NCBI RefSeq assembly: GCF_011045015.1
Contig: NZ_JAAKZY010000018.1
Location: forward strand, 16,644 to 80,643
Source of the DNA: Streptomyces scabichelini
Lineage (GTDB): Bacteria; Actinomycetota; Actinomycetes; Streptomycetales; Streptomycetaceae
Length of the DNA: 64,000 nt
Reading direction: 5' to 3'
The notes beneath the pieces are model-generated. The model made no database searches. It saw only the letters and a list, made by a program, of their open reading frames with translations, and had not been told where the DNA came from. Below, piece by piece: positions 1 through 10,106 of this stretch. Every line of letters begins with the position of its first letter. Positions within the stretch are counted from its first letter, which is position 1. Both the position numbers and the translations under genes were made by a program.

Positions 1-616
1 TGCGCTCGACGACCGCGTCGCGCTGGTCGGCGGGGAGGCGGGCCAGCGGGCCGTCGAGGATGAGCAGCGAGAGGCCATGGACGGCCGACCAGGCGGCGAC
101 CTCGGCCGCGGGCCGGTTCTCCGGCCGCATCCGGCCCGTGGCCACGAGCGCGTCGAGCGTGTCCGAGAGCTCCACGAACGCCGCGAGCGACGGCCTGTCG
201 TCGGGGGCCTCGAGGCCGGTGAAGTCGTCGGCCTCCTCCGGGGTCGTGCGGCAGAAGGCGGTGCGGTAGAGCCCCGGGTGCTCGATCGCGAACCGTACAT
301 ACCCGCGCCCGATCGCCTCGGTCCTGCGAACGGCCTCCTCCCCGGGGTCGTCGAGCTGGGGCAGCGCAGCCACGGCCTTGGCCATCGACGCGGCGATCGC
401 CTGCTGGCCGCGGACCTTCACGGCATGGAGGAGATCTCCCTGGCCGCTGAAGTGGCGGTACGCGGCGGTGGGTGACACGCCGACGCTGCGGGCCGCCTCG
501 CGCAGGACGACCCGCTCGGGGCCGCCCTCGGCCGCGAGTTCCACGGCGGCCCCGATCAGCGCGTTGCGGAGATCGCCGTGGTGGTAGCGGGTCTTGCCGC
601 CAGTGATCGGTCCCAT
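1..616 (-). CDS. TetR/AcrR family transcriptional regulator (partial, C-terminus off the left edge)
   Basis: DNA-binding repressor of the TetR family, truncated by the window: 205 codons are visible from the ATG at 616 and no stop is reached. Residues about 15-60 form the helix-turn-helix, with the recognition segment REAARSVGVSPTAAYRHF. The C-terminal part contains WSAVHGLSLL, resembling the W..HG motif of the WHG/TetR_C_33 ligand-binding domain. GGAG lies just before the ATG. The gene is divergent from the MMPL exporter at 727, and the 110-base gap contains an inverted repeat, so it probably represses that exporter and itself. The family call is firm; the inducer is unknown. Confidence 0.9.
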   Translation of the reverse strand, partial: MGPITGGKTRYHHGDLRNALIGAAVELAAEGGPERVVLREAARSVGVSPTAAYRHFSGQGDLLHAVKVRGQQAIAASMAKAVAALPQLDDPGEEAVRRTEAIGRGYVRFAIEHPGLYRTAFCRTTPEEADDFTGLEAPDDRPSLAAFVELSDTLDALVATGRMRPENRPAAEVAAWSAVHGLSLLILDGPLARLPADQRDAVVER

Positions 617-669
617 GACTCCATCCTGCCCGAAAACTCCATCCTTCTTCGAAAGCTGAAGTTGACGCC

Positions 670-700
670 GTTAACATCCTGTGTCATCGTCAATGTTAAC
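670..700. promoter_or_regulatory. Candidate TetR operator (inverted repeat)
   Basis: Perfect 8-bp arms GTTAACAT (670-677) and ATGTTAAC (693-700) are separated by 15 bases in the gap between the divergent TetR and MMPL genes. The AT-rich arms stand out from the GC-rich surroundings. Position and symmetry suggest the operator of the adjacent TetR protein; this is inference. Confidence 0.55.
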
Positions 701-726
701 AGCATAAACATCTGGGGGCGATCACC

Positions 727-2925
727 ATGTTCGATCGAATTGCCGAGCTGGCCCTCCACCGGGGCCGATTCGTACTGACACTGACCGTGCTGGCCGTGGT
801 CGCCATGGGGGCCATCGGCTTCGGGGCGTTCGGCAAGCTCCTGGGCGGCGGCTTCGAGGATCCGAACGCGCCCTCGACCCACGCCCAGGAGCTCATCGAC
901 GAGAAGTTCGGCGGCGAGACCAATCTGGTCCTGCTGGTGCGGGCCGACGACGGCGACCTCGGCTCTCCCGCCGCCGAACGCGCGGGCCGCACGCTCACCT
1001 CGGAGCTCAAGGGCGAGCCCACCGTGGCGAACGTGATCTCGTACTGGGACACCGGCGCCGCCACGCTGACCTCCCGGGACGGCGACGCGGCGCTGGTGCT
1101 GGCCCACGTCAAGGGCGACGACACCGAGCAGGGGGACAACGCCTCGGCGCTCATCGACGCGTACACCGGCGACCGGAACGGGCTGACCGTGCAGGCCGGC
1201 GGAGAGGCCGCGGTCGGCGACGAAGTTCCCACCCAGGTCGCCAAGGACCTCGCGTTGGCCGAGACGATCGCCGTGCCTCTGATCCTCATCCTGCTCGTGA
1301 TGGCCTTCGGCAGCATCGTCGCGGCGCTGCTGCCCCTGGTCATCGGGCTGATCGCGATCGTCGGCACCTTCGCCGAGCTCTATGTGCTCGGCAGCATCAC
1401 CAACGTGTCGGTGTTCTCGATCAACCTCACCACCGCCCTCGGCCTCGGCCTCGGCATCGACTACGCCCTGCTCATGATCAGCCGGTTCCGCGAGCACCTC
1501 GCGGAGGGCGCCGACGTTCCCGAGGCACTCCGGCACACTGTACGGACGGCCGGGCGGACCATCGTCTTCTCGGCGGCGACCGTCGCCGCCGCGCTGGCCG
1601 CCCTGCTGGTCTTCCCGCAGTTCTTCCTGCGCTCCTTCGCCTACGCGGGCATCGGCGTGGTGGTCATCGCCGCCGTCAGTGCCCTGCTCGTCGTCCCGGC
1701 GCTGCTCGCCGTGCTCGGCCACCGGGTCAACAGCGGCCGCCTGCCCTGGGCGCAGACCGTACGCAGCGCCGAGGCGCCCTTCTGGGGCCGGCTGGCCCGC
1801 ACGGTCATGCGCAGGCCCGCGCTGACCGCGCTGCCGGTCCTCGGGATCCTGCTGCTCGCCGCGAGTCCGCTGCTCGGTGTCACCTTCGGCACGCCGGACG
1901 AGCGGGTGCTGCCGGAGAGCGCCCAGAGCCGGCAGGTCGCCACCACGGTGCAGCGCGACTTCACGGGCAGCGACGAGTCGGCGGTGCAGATCGTCACGAC
2001 CGGGCCCGTGGCCGCGGACGGGCTGCGCTCGTACGCGACCGAGCTGTCGCGGCTCGACGGCGCCGTGCGGGTCGAGACGTCCGCCGGCACGTTCAGTGAG
2101 GGCCGCGCCACCCCGCCAGGCCCCGCGAATGCCGCACTGGGCCGGCCCGACGCCCAGCGGATCACGGTCGTCACCGGCCTCACCCCCAAGTCCGACGAAG
2201 CCCAGGGCCTGGTCAAGGACGTACGGGCGGTGGATCCGCCGGCCGGGACGGAGACGCTGGTCGGCGGCACCGACGCGCGGCTCGTCGACTCCAAGGACTC
2301 GATCGCCGACCGGCTCCCGGCCGCCATCGCTCTCGTGGCGGGCACCACGTTTCTCATCCTCTTCCTGTTCACCGGCAGCGTGGTCCAGCCACTGCGGGCG
2401 CTGGTCCTCAACGCCGTCAGCCTCACCGCGGCCATCGGCGTGATGGTGTGGATCTTCCAGGACGGCCATCTGTCCTCCCTGCTCGGCTTCACTCCGCAGC
2501 CGATGGACACCTCCATGACGGTGCTCATGTTCTGCATCGCCTTCGGCCTGTCCATGGACTACGAGGTCTTCGTGACCAGCCGGATCAAGGAGCTGCACGA
2601 CGCGGGCGCCGACACGGAGACCGCCGTCACCAGCGGGCTCTCGCACACCGGTCGAATCGTGACCATGGCCGCCGGGCTGCTCGCGGTGAGCTTCTTCGCC
2701 TTCGGCACGGCTCAGGTCAGCTTCATCCAGATGTTCGGGCTCGGCAGCGGCCTGGCGATCCTGATCGACGCGGTGGCCGTACGCGGGGTACTGGTACCGG
2801 CGGCCATGCGCCTCCTCGGCCGTACGGCCTGGTACGCGCCGAAGCCGCTGCGCGCGGTGCACGGCCGGCTGGGCCTCACGGAGGGCGCGCCCACCGAGGA
2901 GAAGCGGACGCCCGCCAAGGTCTGA
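727..2925 (+). CDS. MMPL/RND family transporter
   Basis: Integral membrane exporter of the MMPL branch of the RND superfamily, 732 aa, the usual length for actinobacterial single-gene MMPL proteins. It has the duplicated architecture: one N-terminal membrane segment (about 15-35), an extracytoplasmic loop, a first helix bundle (about 175-330) with GLGLGIDYALLMISRFREHL, a second loop, and a second bundle (about 530-700) with the parallel motif AFGLSMDYEVFVTSRIKEL. The paired Asp-Tyr segments are the presumed proton-relay helices. Likely substrates are lipids or hydrophobic compounds, but none can be deduced. The divergent TetR and intervening inverted repeat suggest local repression. A hairpin follows at 2952. 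Confidence 0.92.
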   Translation: MFDRIAELALHRGRFVLTLTVLAVVAMGAIGFGAFGKLLGGGFEDPNAPSTHAQELIDEKFGGETNLVLLVRADDGDLGSPAAERAGRTLTSELKGEPTVANVISYWDTGAATLTSRDGDAALVLAHVKGDDTEQGDNASALIDAYTGDRNGLTVQAGGEAAVGDEVPTQVAKDLALAETIAVPLILILLVMAFGSIVAALLPLVIGLIAIVGTFAELYVLGSITNVSVFSINLTTALGLGLGIDYALLMISRFREHLAEGADVPEALRHTVRTAGRTIVFSAATVAAALAALLVFPQFFLRSFAYAGIGVVVIAAVSALLVVPALLAVLGHRVNSGRLPWAQTVRSAEAPFWGRLARTVMRRPALTALPVLGILLLAASPLLGVTFGTPDERVLPESAQSRQVATTVQRDFTGSDESAVQIVTTGPVAADGLRSYATELSRLDGAVRVETSAGTFSEGRATPPGPANAALGRPDAQRITVVTGLTPKSDEAQGLVKDVRAVDPPAGTETLVGGTDARLVDSKDSIADRLPAAIALVAGTTFLILFLFTGSVVQPLRALVLNAVSLTAAIGVMVWIFQDGHLSSLLGFTPQPMDTSMTVLMFCIAFGLSMDYEVFVTSRIKELHDAGADTETAVTSGLSHTGRIVTMAAGLLAVSFFAFGTAQVSFIQMFGLGSGLAILIDAVAVRGVLVPAAMRLLGRTAWYAPKPLRAVHGRLGLTEGAPTEEKRTPAKV

Positions 2926-2951
2926 TCCCTCTGACGGCGCACAGTCGACGC

Positions 2952-2984
2952 AGGCGCTCGGCCGGGAATCCCGGTCGAGCGCCT
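2952..2984. terminator. Intrinsic terminator-like hairpin after the MMPL gene
   Basis: A 16-bp stem (2952-2967 with 2969-2984, one G-U pair) with a one-base nominal loop lies 27 bases after the MMPL stop and just before the end of the opposing AraC remnant. It could terminate in both directions. There is no T-run, as is common in Streptomyces. Confidence 0.7.
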
Positions 2985-2998
2985 CTACCGCGGAGCCC

Positions 2999-3298
2999 CT
3001 AGGACGCCCGTCTCCGGTACTGGCCCGGTGCCACCCCGTACTCCCGCTTGAAGGCCTTGGCGAAGGCGAACTCCGAGGTGTAGCCCGTGCGTTGGGCCAC
3101 CGTGCGCAGCGGGGCGTCCTGTTCGCGCAACAGGAGGCCCGCCGTCGTCATGCGCCACCAGGTCAGATACGCGAGCGGGGAGCGGCCCACCAGCGTGGTG
3201 AACCGGCGGGCGAACGCCGCTCGGGACAGACCGCCGAGCGCGCCCAGCTCCTCCACCGTCCACGGATGCGCCGGATCGCCGTGGACCGCGCCCAGCGC
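2999..3298 (-). pseudogene. AraC family regulator remnant (C-terminal DNA-binding domain only)
   Basis: The last 99 codons of an AraC/XylS regulator of the kind with an N-terminal cupin domain. Homology-like sequence runs from ALGAVHGDPAHPWTVEELG through LSRAAFARRF to the second helix-turn-helix ending YGVAPGQYRRRAS. Family members are about 300 aa, so roughly two thirds, including the sensor domain and start, is missing. Upstream of 3298 the frame stays open but the residues are only the antisense reading of the dehydrogenase remnant on the other strand. The likely cause is a deletion that fused this gene to its divergent neighbour. It probably makes no functional protein. Confidence 0.8.
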
Positions 3299-3307
3299 CC
3301 ACCCACC

Positions 3308-3667
3308 GACGGATCCGACAGAGCCGCCGACCAGCTCGTCGGCGGGGCGATCGGCGGCCCCGCCTTCCGCCCACTCGGCGACGTCCTCGCCGACGGAAGC
3401 GCGATCGTCGTCTACGGCTGGCTCGACCGACGCCTCGCCGAGATCCCCTGGACCTGGCCCTTCACCCTCCACACGTACGCGAACTTCCCCCGCACCACGA
3501 CTCCGGGCGGACGCCGCCGCTCTACGGCCTTCCTGAACGCCGGCCTGCGCGACGGCGGTCTCCGGCCGGTGATCGCCGAGGTCTTCGACGGCCTCGACGA
3601 CATCCAGGAGGCCCACCGCCTGATGGAGAGCAACCGGCACACGGGCAAGATCGTGGTGCGGGTCTAG
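3308..3667 (+). pseudogene. Zinc-type alcohol dehydrogenase/quinone reductase (MDR) remnant, C-terminal part
   Basis: About 115 C-terminal residues of a medium-chain dehydrogenase/reductase. LVGGAIGGPAF, LADGSAIVVYGW and the typical end EVFDGLDDIQEAHRLMESN...TGKIVVRV are recognisable. The N-terminal GroES-like domain and the nucleotide-binding fold are absent, with no start or ribosome site. The remnant begins within about 30 bases of where the AraC remnant on the other strand stops, so one deletion removed both 5' ends and the shared promoter region. Its TAG stop (3665-3667) overlaps the TAG stop of the convergent muramidase through a CTAG. Confidence 0.8.
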
Positions 3668-4221
3668 CCGCCCTGGGCCCATTCCTTCAGCGCGGCCTTG
3701 CTCGCGAAATCCGCCACGTTCTTGTCCAGCGGATTGTCCGTGTACTGGTGGAAGCGCCACTTGGCCTGGATGCGGGGCTTGCCGGCGGTCACGTAGTCGG
3801 CGATCCAGAGGCCGTCGCCCGCGTATGAGGTCGTGTCGACGTTCAGCCAGTAATTTCTGTTCGCGTAGAGGATCACCCGGTGATTGGGCCGCAGTTCCTT
3901 CACCTTCCGGATGAAGCGGTCCTTTTCCGAGTTGCTGGCGTGGGTGCCCTCGCTCGTCGTCTCCCAGTCGACGGCGAGGATGTCGCCGGCCTTTTCCGGG
4001 GCCTTGCTGACGAAGTACTCGGCCTGGGCCGTGAGGTTGCCGGGCCAGAGGAAGTGGTAGAAGCCGACGACGCAGCCGGCATCGCGGGCGGTCCTCACCT
4101 GGGCGCCGAGCTTGGGGTTGACGTACGAACGACCCTCCGTCGCCTTGACGAAGACGAAGGACAGGCCGTCGGTGTCGAACGAGGACGACTGGTGGGAGCT
4201 GACATCGATGCCGCGCAGCAT
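3664..4221 (-). CDS. Glycoside hydrolase family 25 (lysozyme-like) protein
   Basis: Predicted peptidoglycan muramidase, 185 aa, essentially a bare GH25 catalytic domain. Family hallmarks are GIDVSSHQ near the N-terminus, VKATEGRSYVNP, VGFYHFLWPG and AVDWETT, which supplies the acidic DxE pair of the active site. The ATG at 4221 is chosen because GGAGGT sits upstream at good spacing; the in-frame ATG at 4275 adds 18 low-complexity residues. No signal peptide or cell-wall-binding domain is visible, unusual for a secreted muramidase, so it may be released by lysis or act intracellularly. No phage genes are nearby. Confidence 0.88.
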   Translation of the reverse strand: MLRGIDVSSHQSSSFDTDGLSFVFVKATEGRSYVNPKLGAQVRTARDAGCVVGFYHFLWPGNLTAQAEYFVSKAPEKAGDILAVDWETTSEGTHASNSEKDRFIRKVKELRPNHRVILYANRNYWLNVDTTSYAGDGLWIADYVTAGKPRIQAKWRFHQYTDNPLDKNVADFASKAALKEWAQGG

Positions 4222-4379
4222 GGGGGGACCTCCGTGCGGTGGGGGAGAGGGAAGCGTGAGCCAGGGAACCAGCAACTACCTTGCTTTTTCCCTTACTTCA
4301 CCGGTCCCCACCCTCGCACGAGTGATCGACGTCAATCTCGGCGGGTTGAGAAATCATCTCCGCAATCGTCTCCGCGGGC

Positions 4380-5747
4380 TCAGCACTCGATGATGTTCAC
4401 CGCGAGCCCGCCCCGTGCCGTCTCCTTGTACTTGACGCTCATGTCCGCCCCCGTGTCCTTCATGGTCTTGATGACCTTGTCGAGGGACACCTTGTGGGAG
4501 CCGTCGCCGCGCATGGCCATCCTCGCCGCCGTCACGGCCTTGGCGGCGGCCATGCCGTTGCGTTCGATGCAGGGGATCTGGACGAGGCCGCCGACGGGGT
4601 CGCAGGTGAGGCCGAGGTTGTGTTCCATGCCGATCTCGGCGGCGTTCTCGACCTGTTCGGGAGAGCCGCCCAGGACCTCGGCGAGCGCGCCCGCCGCCAT
4701 GGAGCAGGCCGAGCCGACCTCGCCCTGGCAGCCGACCTCGGCACCGGAGATGGAGGCGTTCTCCTTGAAGAGCATGCCGATGGCTCCGGCGGCCAGCAGG
4801 AAGCGGACCACGCCGTCCTCGTCCGCGCCGGGCACGAAGTTGATGTAGTAGTGCAGGACCGCCGGGATGATGCCCGCCGCGCCGTTGGTCGGGGCGGTGA
4901 CGACCCGGCCGCCCGCCGCGTTCTCCTCGTTCACGGCCATCGCGTAGAGCGTGATCCACTCCATGGCGTGGGCCAACGGGTCGCCCTCGGCCCGGAGTTG
5001 GCGTGCCGACATGGCCGCCCTGCGGCGGACCTTCAGGCCGCCGGGCAGGATGCCCTCGCGGGACATGCCGCGTGAGACGCACGCCTGCATCACGCGCCAG
5101 ATGGCCAGCAGGCCCTCGCGGACCTCGTCCTCGGTCCGCCAGGCCCGCTCGTTCTCCAGCATCAGGGAGGAGATCGACAGGCCCGTCTCCTTCGTCAGGC
5201 GCAGCAACTCGTCGCCCGTGCGGAACGGGTACTTCAGCGCTGTGTCGTCGAGCTTGATCCGGTCCGCGCCGACCGCTTCCTCGTCGACGACGAAGCCGCC
5301 GCCCACGGAGTAGTACGTCTTCGAGAGGAGTTCGGCGCCCGAAGCGTCGTACGCCCAGAGCGTCATGCCGTTCGCGTGGTACGGCAGAGTCCTGCGGCGG
5401 TGGAGGATCAGGTCGTCGTCGAAGGAGAAGGGGATCCGGTGCTCGCCGAGCAGTTTCAGGAGGCTCTGTGAGCGGATCGCGTCCACCCGCTCGTCCGCCG
5501 TCTCCACGTCGACCGTTCGCGGGGACTCGCCCTCCAGGCCGAGCAGCACCGCCTTCGGGGTTCCGTGGCCGTGCCCGGTCGCGCCGAGGGACCCGTACAG
5601 TTCGGCGCGTATCGAGGCGGTGGGGGCCAGCAGGCCCTCGTTCTTCAGGCGGCGGGCGAACATCCGTGCCGCGCGCATCGGGCCGACCGTGTGGGAGCTG
5701 GACGGACCGATGCCGATCGAGAAAAGGTCGAAGACCGAGATGGCCAC
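4380..5747 (-). CDS. sdaA: L-serine ammonia-lyase (L-serine dehydratase), iron-sulfur type
   Basis: Deaminates L-serine to pyruvate and ammonia in the cytoplasm. The 455-aa chain has the single-chain layout: beta domain (about 1-155, starting [20 protein letters not shown]) then the alpha domain with cluster-binding cysteines in [15 protein letters not shown] and [14 protein letters not shown], and a C-terminal Cys (VNIIEC) as in bacterial SdaA. Translation starts at GTG (5747), preceded by GAGGAG. It is the last gene of gcvT-gcvH-glyA-sdaA, consuming the serine GlyA makes, so the operon can drain glycine to pyruvate. The 129-base gap from glyA contains a duplicated hairpin unit that may tune read-through. 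Confidence 0.96.
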   Translation of the reverse strand: MAISVFDLFSIGIGPSSSHTVGPMRAARMFARRLKNEGLLAPTASIRAELYGSLGATGHGHGTPKAVLLGLEGESPRTVDVETADERVDAIRSQSLLKLLGEHRIPFSFDDDLILHRRRTLPYHANGMTLWAYDASGAELLSKTYYSVGGGFVVDEEAVGADRIKLDDTALKYPFRTGDELLRLTKETGLSISSLMLENERAWRTEDEVREGLLAIWRVMQACVSRGMSREGILPGGLKVRRRAAMSARQLRAEGDPLAHAMEWITLYAMAVNEENAAGGRVVTAPTNGAAGIIPAVLHYYINFVPGADEDGVVRFLLAAGAIGMLFKENASISGAEVGCQGEVGSACSMAAGALAEVLGGSPEQVENAAEIGMEHNLGLTCDPVGGLVQIPCIERNGMAAAKAVTAARMAMRGDGSHKVSLDKVIKTMKDTGADMSVKYKETARGGLAVNIIEC

Positions 5748-5833
5748 GGTGACTCCTCACAACGGGGTGGAACCGGGGTGGAACATGAGCCGGGGCACCG
5801 CGCACGTGCCTCCAGTGTGCGTGGTGCCCCGAA

Positions 5834-5875
5834 GAATCCGTACGGAACGTACGAGAATCCGTACGGAACGTACGA
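5834..5875. repeat. Perfect 21-bp tandem duplication at the end of glyA
   Basis: Two identical 21-base units (5834-5854 and 5855-5875) abut each other, immediately before the glyA stop (reading minus). Each contains CGTACG-GAA-CGTACG, able to form a small 6-bp hairpin. It lies in the glyA-sdaA intergenic region and may act as a weak terminator or RNA-processing element; function is inferred from position only. Confidence 0.75.
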
Positions 5876-5876
5876 A

Positions 5877-7139
5877 CTACTTCAGGCCGGCGTACAGCGG
5901 GTGCTTGTCGGCCAGAGCGGACACCCGGGCCTTCAGGGACTCCGCGTCGTAGGCGGGCTTCAGCGCCTCGGCGATGATGTCCGCGACCTCGGCGAAGTCC
6001 TCGGTCCGGAAACCGCGGGTCGCCAGGGCGGGCGTACCGATGCGGAGGCCGGAGGTGACCATCGGCGGGCGCGGGTCGTTCGGGACGGCGTTGCGGTTGA
6101 CCGTGATGCCGACCTCGTGGAGGCGGTCCTCGGCCTGCTGCCCGTCGAGTTCGGAGTGGCGCAGGTCGACGAGGACGAGGTGGACGTCCGTGCCGCCGGA
6201 CAGTACCGAGACACCGGCCGAGGTGACGTCGTCCCGCATCAGGCGCTCGGCGAGGATCCGCGCGCCCTCCAGAGTCCGCCGCTGGCGCTCCTTGAACTCC
6301 TCCGAGGCCGCGACCTTGAAGGAGACGGCCTTGGCCGCGATCACGTGCTCCAGCGGACCGCCCTGCTGACCCGGGAAGACGGCCGAGTTGATCTTCTTGG
6401 CCAGTTCCGCCGTCGACAGGATCACGCCACCACGCGGACCGCCCAGCGTCTTGTGGGTGGTGGTCGTGACGACGTGGGCGTGCGGGACGGGGTTCGGGTG
6501 CAGCCCCGCCGCCACCAGGCCCGCGAAGTGCGCCATGTCCACCATCAGGTACGCGCCGACCTCGTCGGCGATCCGTCGGAAGGCCGCGAAGTCCAGCTGA
6601 CGCGGGTACGCCGACCAGCCGGCCACGATCAGCTTCGGCTTGGACTCCTTGGCCAGCTTCTCGACCTCGGCCATGTCGACCTGGCCGGTCTCGTCGTCCA
6701 CGTGGTACGCGACCACGTTGTAGAGCTTGCCGGAGAAGTTGATCTTCATGCCGTGGGTCAGGTGCCCGCCGTGGGCGAGGTTCAGGCCCATGATCGTGTC
6801 GCCTGGCTTGAGCAGCGCGAACATCGCGGCGGCGTTGGCCTGGGCGCCCGAGTGCGGCTGCACGTTGGCGTGTTCGGCGCCGAAGAGCTCCTTGATCCGC
6901 TCGATGGCGATCCGCTCGACGACGTCGACGTGCTCGCAGCCGCCGTAGTAGCGGCGGCCCGGGTAGCCCTCGGCGTACTTGTTGGTGAGGACCGAGCCCT
7001 GGGCCTCCATGACCGCGACCGGAGCGAAGTTCTCGGAGGCGATCATTTCCAGGGTGGACTGCTGACGGTTCAGCTCGGCGTCGACGGCGGCGGCGACGTC
7101 CGGGTCGAGTTCATGCAGGGGCTGGTTCAGAAGCGACAT
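5877..7139 (-). CDS. glyA: Serine hydroxymethyltransferase
   Basis: PLP enzyme interconverting glycine plus 5,10-methylene-tetrahydrofolate with serine plus tetrahydrofolate. The 420-aa length is typical. The PLP-binding lysine lies in [15 protein letters not shown]; other signatures are [35 protein letters not shown] and [13 protein letters not shown]. It is third in the operon, 14 bases after gcvH, and uses the methylene-THF produced by the GcvT/GcvH cycle. A genome may carry other glyA copies; this one is dedicated by context to glycine breakdown. Confidence 0.97.
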   Translation of the reverse strand: MSLLNQPLHELDPDVAAAVDAELNRQQSTLEMIASENFAPVAVMEAQGSVLTNKYAEGYPGRRYYGGCEHVDVVERIAIERIKELFGAEHANVQPHSGAQANAAAMFALLKPGDTIMGLNLAHGGHLTHGMKINFSGKLYNVVAYHVDDETGQVDMAEVEKLAKESKPKLIVAGWSAYPRQLDFAAFRRIADEVGAYLMVDMAHFAGLVAAGLHPNPVPHAHVVTTTTHKTLGGPRGGVILSTAELAKKINSAVFPGQQGGPLEHVIAAKAVSFKVAASEEFKERQRRTLEGARILAERLMRDDVTSAGVSVLSGGTDVHLVLVDLRHSELDGQQAEDRLHEVGITVNRNAVPNDPRPPMVTSGLRIGTPALATRGFRTEDFAEVADIIAEALKPAYDAESLKARVSALADKHPLYAGLK

Positions 7140-7153
7140 CAGTCAGGAGTCCT

Positions 7154-7543
7154 TCAGGAGCTGGAGTCGGAGCCGGAGAATTCGGTGTACTCGTCCGCGG
7201 AGAGCAGGTCCTTCGGCTCCTCGGCGGCGCGTACCTTGAACAGCCAGCCGCCCTCGAACGGGGCGGTGTTCACCAGTGCCGGGTCGTCCACGACGTCCTG
7301 GTTGATCTCGGTGATCTCACCGGTGACGGGCGAGTACAGATCGCTGACCGACTTCGTCGACTCCAGCTCGCCACAGGTCTCGCCTGCGGTGACCGTGTCG
7401 CCGACCTCGGGGAGCTGGACGTAGACGACGTCGCCGAGCGCGTTGGCCGCGAACTCGGTGATGCCGACCGTCGAGACGCCGTCCTCGGCGACCGACAGCC
7501 ACTCGTGCTCCTTGCTGTAGCGCAGCTGCTGGGGGTTGCTCAT
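7154..7543 (-). CDS. gcvH: Glycine cleavage system H protein
   Basis: Lipoyl carrier that shuttles the aminomethyl group from P protein (GcvP) to T protein and is reoxidised by L protein. The 129-aa chain has the conserved lipoyl-lysine segment [20 protein letters not shown] and the H-protein start YSKEHEWL. The last residues (SGSDSSS) are a short polar tail. It lies 88 bases downstream of gcvT and 14 bases before glyA. gcvP is not in the window and must be elsewhere. Confidence 0.97.
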   Translation of the reverse strand: MSNPQQLRYSKEHEWLSVAEDGVSTVGITEFAANALGDVVYVQLPEVGDTVTAGETCGELESTKSVSDLYSPVTGEITEINQDVVDDPALVNTAPFEGGWLFKVRAAEEPKDLLSADEYTEFSGSDSSS

Positions 7544-7631
7544 GGCCTGAATTCTCCTGTACGCGGGGGAGTGCTGATGACAGTGCTTATGACGCGGAGG
7601 TCGGTGGTGAGCTGGGCGGATGTGCCCTGTG

Positions 7632-8759
<1,128 letters not shown>

Positions 8760-8793
8760 CGGTGGGGCTCCCAAGGCATGACGGCGAGGTCGT

Positions 8794-9006
8794 TCCTCCC
8801 CATCTGTCATCGAACCTGAGAGGTTCACCATGACCTGAAGGGTCGATGGTTTGCACCTTGGGTGGAGCCACCGGTCAGCGGCTCGCTTTTCAGATGTGCC
8901 TCGCCCGCGCGGTAACGGGGCCTGAGAGATTCAAGGGAGGGACTTGCTCCTTCGGCGCCCGGGAACCCGTACACGTGCGTGTACATGTCTCCGGAACTCT
9001 CCCGCG
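8794..9006 (-). promoter_or_regulatory. Tandem glycine riboswitch (gcvT element) controlling gcvT-gcvH-glyA-sdaA
   Basis: On the minus strand the leader of gcvT contains two glycine-aptamer modules. The first opens with GGGAGAGTTCC (near 9003) and closes with GAATCTCTCAGGC, after CGCCGAAGGAGCAA. The second contains GGTGGCTCC...CCAAGGTGCAAACC and closes with GAACCTCTCAGG followed by GACAGATGGGGAGGA (8794-8808). These match the conserved paired boxes of the glycine riboswitch class, which in actinobacteria activates glycine cleavage genes when glycine is high. The element ends about 35 bases before the gcvT start, so control could be translational or by termination; no strong terminator was identified. 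Confidence 0.93.
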
Positions 9007-9231
9007 CGGATTCAAGCGGCCGGTATGCAGTTGGCGCGCACATCATTGCACGCATCGGACCGGCGCGGCAGGGGAGTCCTCCACAGGGGCCGCACAGTGT
9101 TCACAGGCGTCCACAGTGATCTGTGACGGGCCTGTGGCAGACCAAGAACAGAAACGAGGGGTCTCGCGCATTACCTTCTCTTTACACTCGACGGGGATGG
9201 GTCTCCCGACCCCAAGGGGAGGACAATCAGC

Positions 9232-9900
9232 GTGAACAGGACCACGGCGTACGCGACGAGTGCGGCAGTCGCACTGCCCGAGCAGCCCGCTGTCCCGACC
9301 AGGGAGGCGTGCGGCCCGCTCCCGGCGCCCGTCGTCCGCGATCTGCGGGAGCGCGCGGGACACAGTCCGCACGGCCTCCGCTTCGGCGCGGCCGACCTCG
9401 TCGTGGTCACGGGACTCCCGGGCAGCGGCAAGTCGACCCTGATGCGCCGCGCCGTGACGGGCGCCCGCATCGACTCGCAGGACACACGTGACCGCTGGGA
9501 CCGCCGGATGCCGCGCTTTCTGCCGTACGCGGTCTACCGCCCCCTCGTGCGCCTCGCGCACTACACGGGACTGCGCCGCGCCCTGCGCTCCGGCGAGGGC
9601 GTCGTCGTGCACGACTGCGGCACACAGGCCTGGGTGCGCAACTGGATCGCCCGCGAGGCCAGGCGCAGGGGCGGCACCCTGCACCTGCTGCTGCTGGACG
9701 TCCCGCCGGACACGGCCTTGGACGGCCAGCGCGAGCGCGGCCGCGGCGTCTCGAGGTACGCCTTCGCCCGGCACCGCGCCGCGGTGGCCCGGCTGCTGCG
9801 CTCCGTCGAGAAGGGCGACCTGCCGGAGGGCTGCGGCTCGGCCGTGCTCATCGACCGGGCCGCGGCGGACGTGCTGCGGCGGATCGACTTCGGTGACTGA
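9232..9900 (+). CDS. AAA family ATPase, P-loop kinase-like protein
   Basis: Putative nucleotide-dependent kinase of unknown substrate, 222 aa. A Walker A motif GLPGSGKSTLMRR is at about residues 62-74, preceded by the strand DLVVVT; VVVHDCG and LHLLLLDVPPD look like the other core strands of a P-loop kinase (AAA_33/zeta-like fold), and Arg-rich segments follow. The first 45 residues are Ala/Pro-rich with no signal peptide. GTG start with AGGGGAGGA upstream. It is divergent from the glycine operon, sharing the 225-base region above the riboswitch, but no functional link is evident. It is followed directly by a dispersed repeat/hairpin. Confidence 0.8.
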   Translation: MNRTTAYATSAAVALPEQPAVPTREACGPLPAPVVRDLRERAGHSPHGLRFGAADLVVVTGLPGSGKSTLMRRAVTGARIDSQDTRDRWDRRMPRFLPYAVYRPLVRLAHYTGLRRALRSGEGVVVHDCGTQAWVRNWIAREARRRGGTLHLLLLDVPPDTALDGQRERGRGVSRYAFARHRAAVARLLRSVEKGDLPEGCGSAVLIDRAAADVLRRIDFGD

Positions 9901-10006
9901 GCGCTCCGCTGGGTGAGGCGGTTTGACGCTGCGGGTCCGTTGTGGCTGGTCGCGCAGTTCCCCGCGCCCCTAAAGGAAGGCCTGCGGCCTCCTTTAGGGG
10001 CGCGGG
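9898..10006 (+). repeat. Dispersed terminator-like repeat, copy 1
   Basis: Starts at the TGA of the kinase gene with TGAGCGCTCCGCTGG and carries the core GTGGCTGGTCGCGCAGTTCC (from 9942). It ends in a hairpin whose arms, 9961-9982 and 9986-10006, pair over 21 bp with one bulged A and a TGC loop. The same block recurs at 10893 (inverted), 37945 and 60809. The strong stem right after a stop suggests a transcription terminator that has spread as a repeat. Confidence 0.75.
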
Positions 10007-10106
10007 AGCGCACCGGACTTCGGTAAGTGCGCTCAGGCGGGCGCTAGGGTTTTCCGCGCAGCGGTTGCTGCCGCGGCAGTGGTTTTCGAGCAGGTGGTAG
10101 AGGCAG

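Noticed and set aside
556..2862. 768-codon open frame on the minus strand opposite the first MMPL gene
   Set aside because: It is an antisense shadow created by high GC; composition is Arg/Gly/Asp/Glu-rich with no domain, while the plus frame encodes a clear MMPL protein.
3664..4221. Prophage or endolysin module around the GH25 gene
   Set aside because: No integrase, holin, portal or tail genes are present nearby; flanks are chromosomal.
8825..9055. Short minus-strand ORF upstream of gcvT
   Set aside because: It coincides with the tandem glycine riboswitch, and its residues follow the conserved RNA motifs rather than a protein family.
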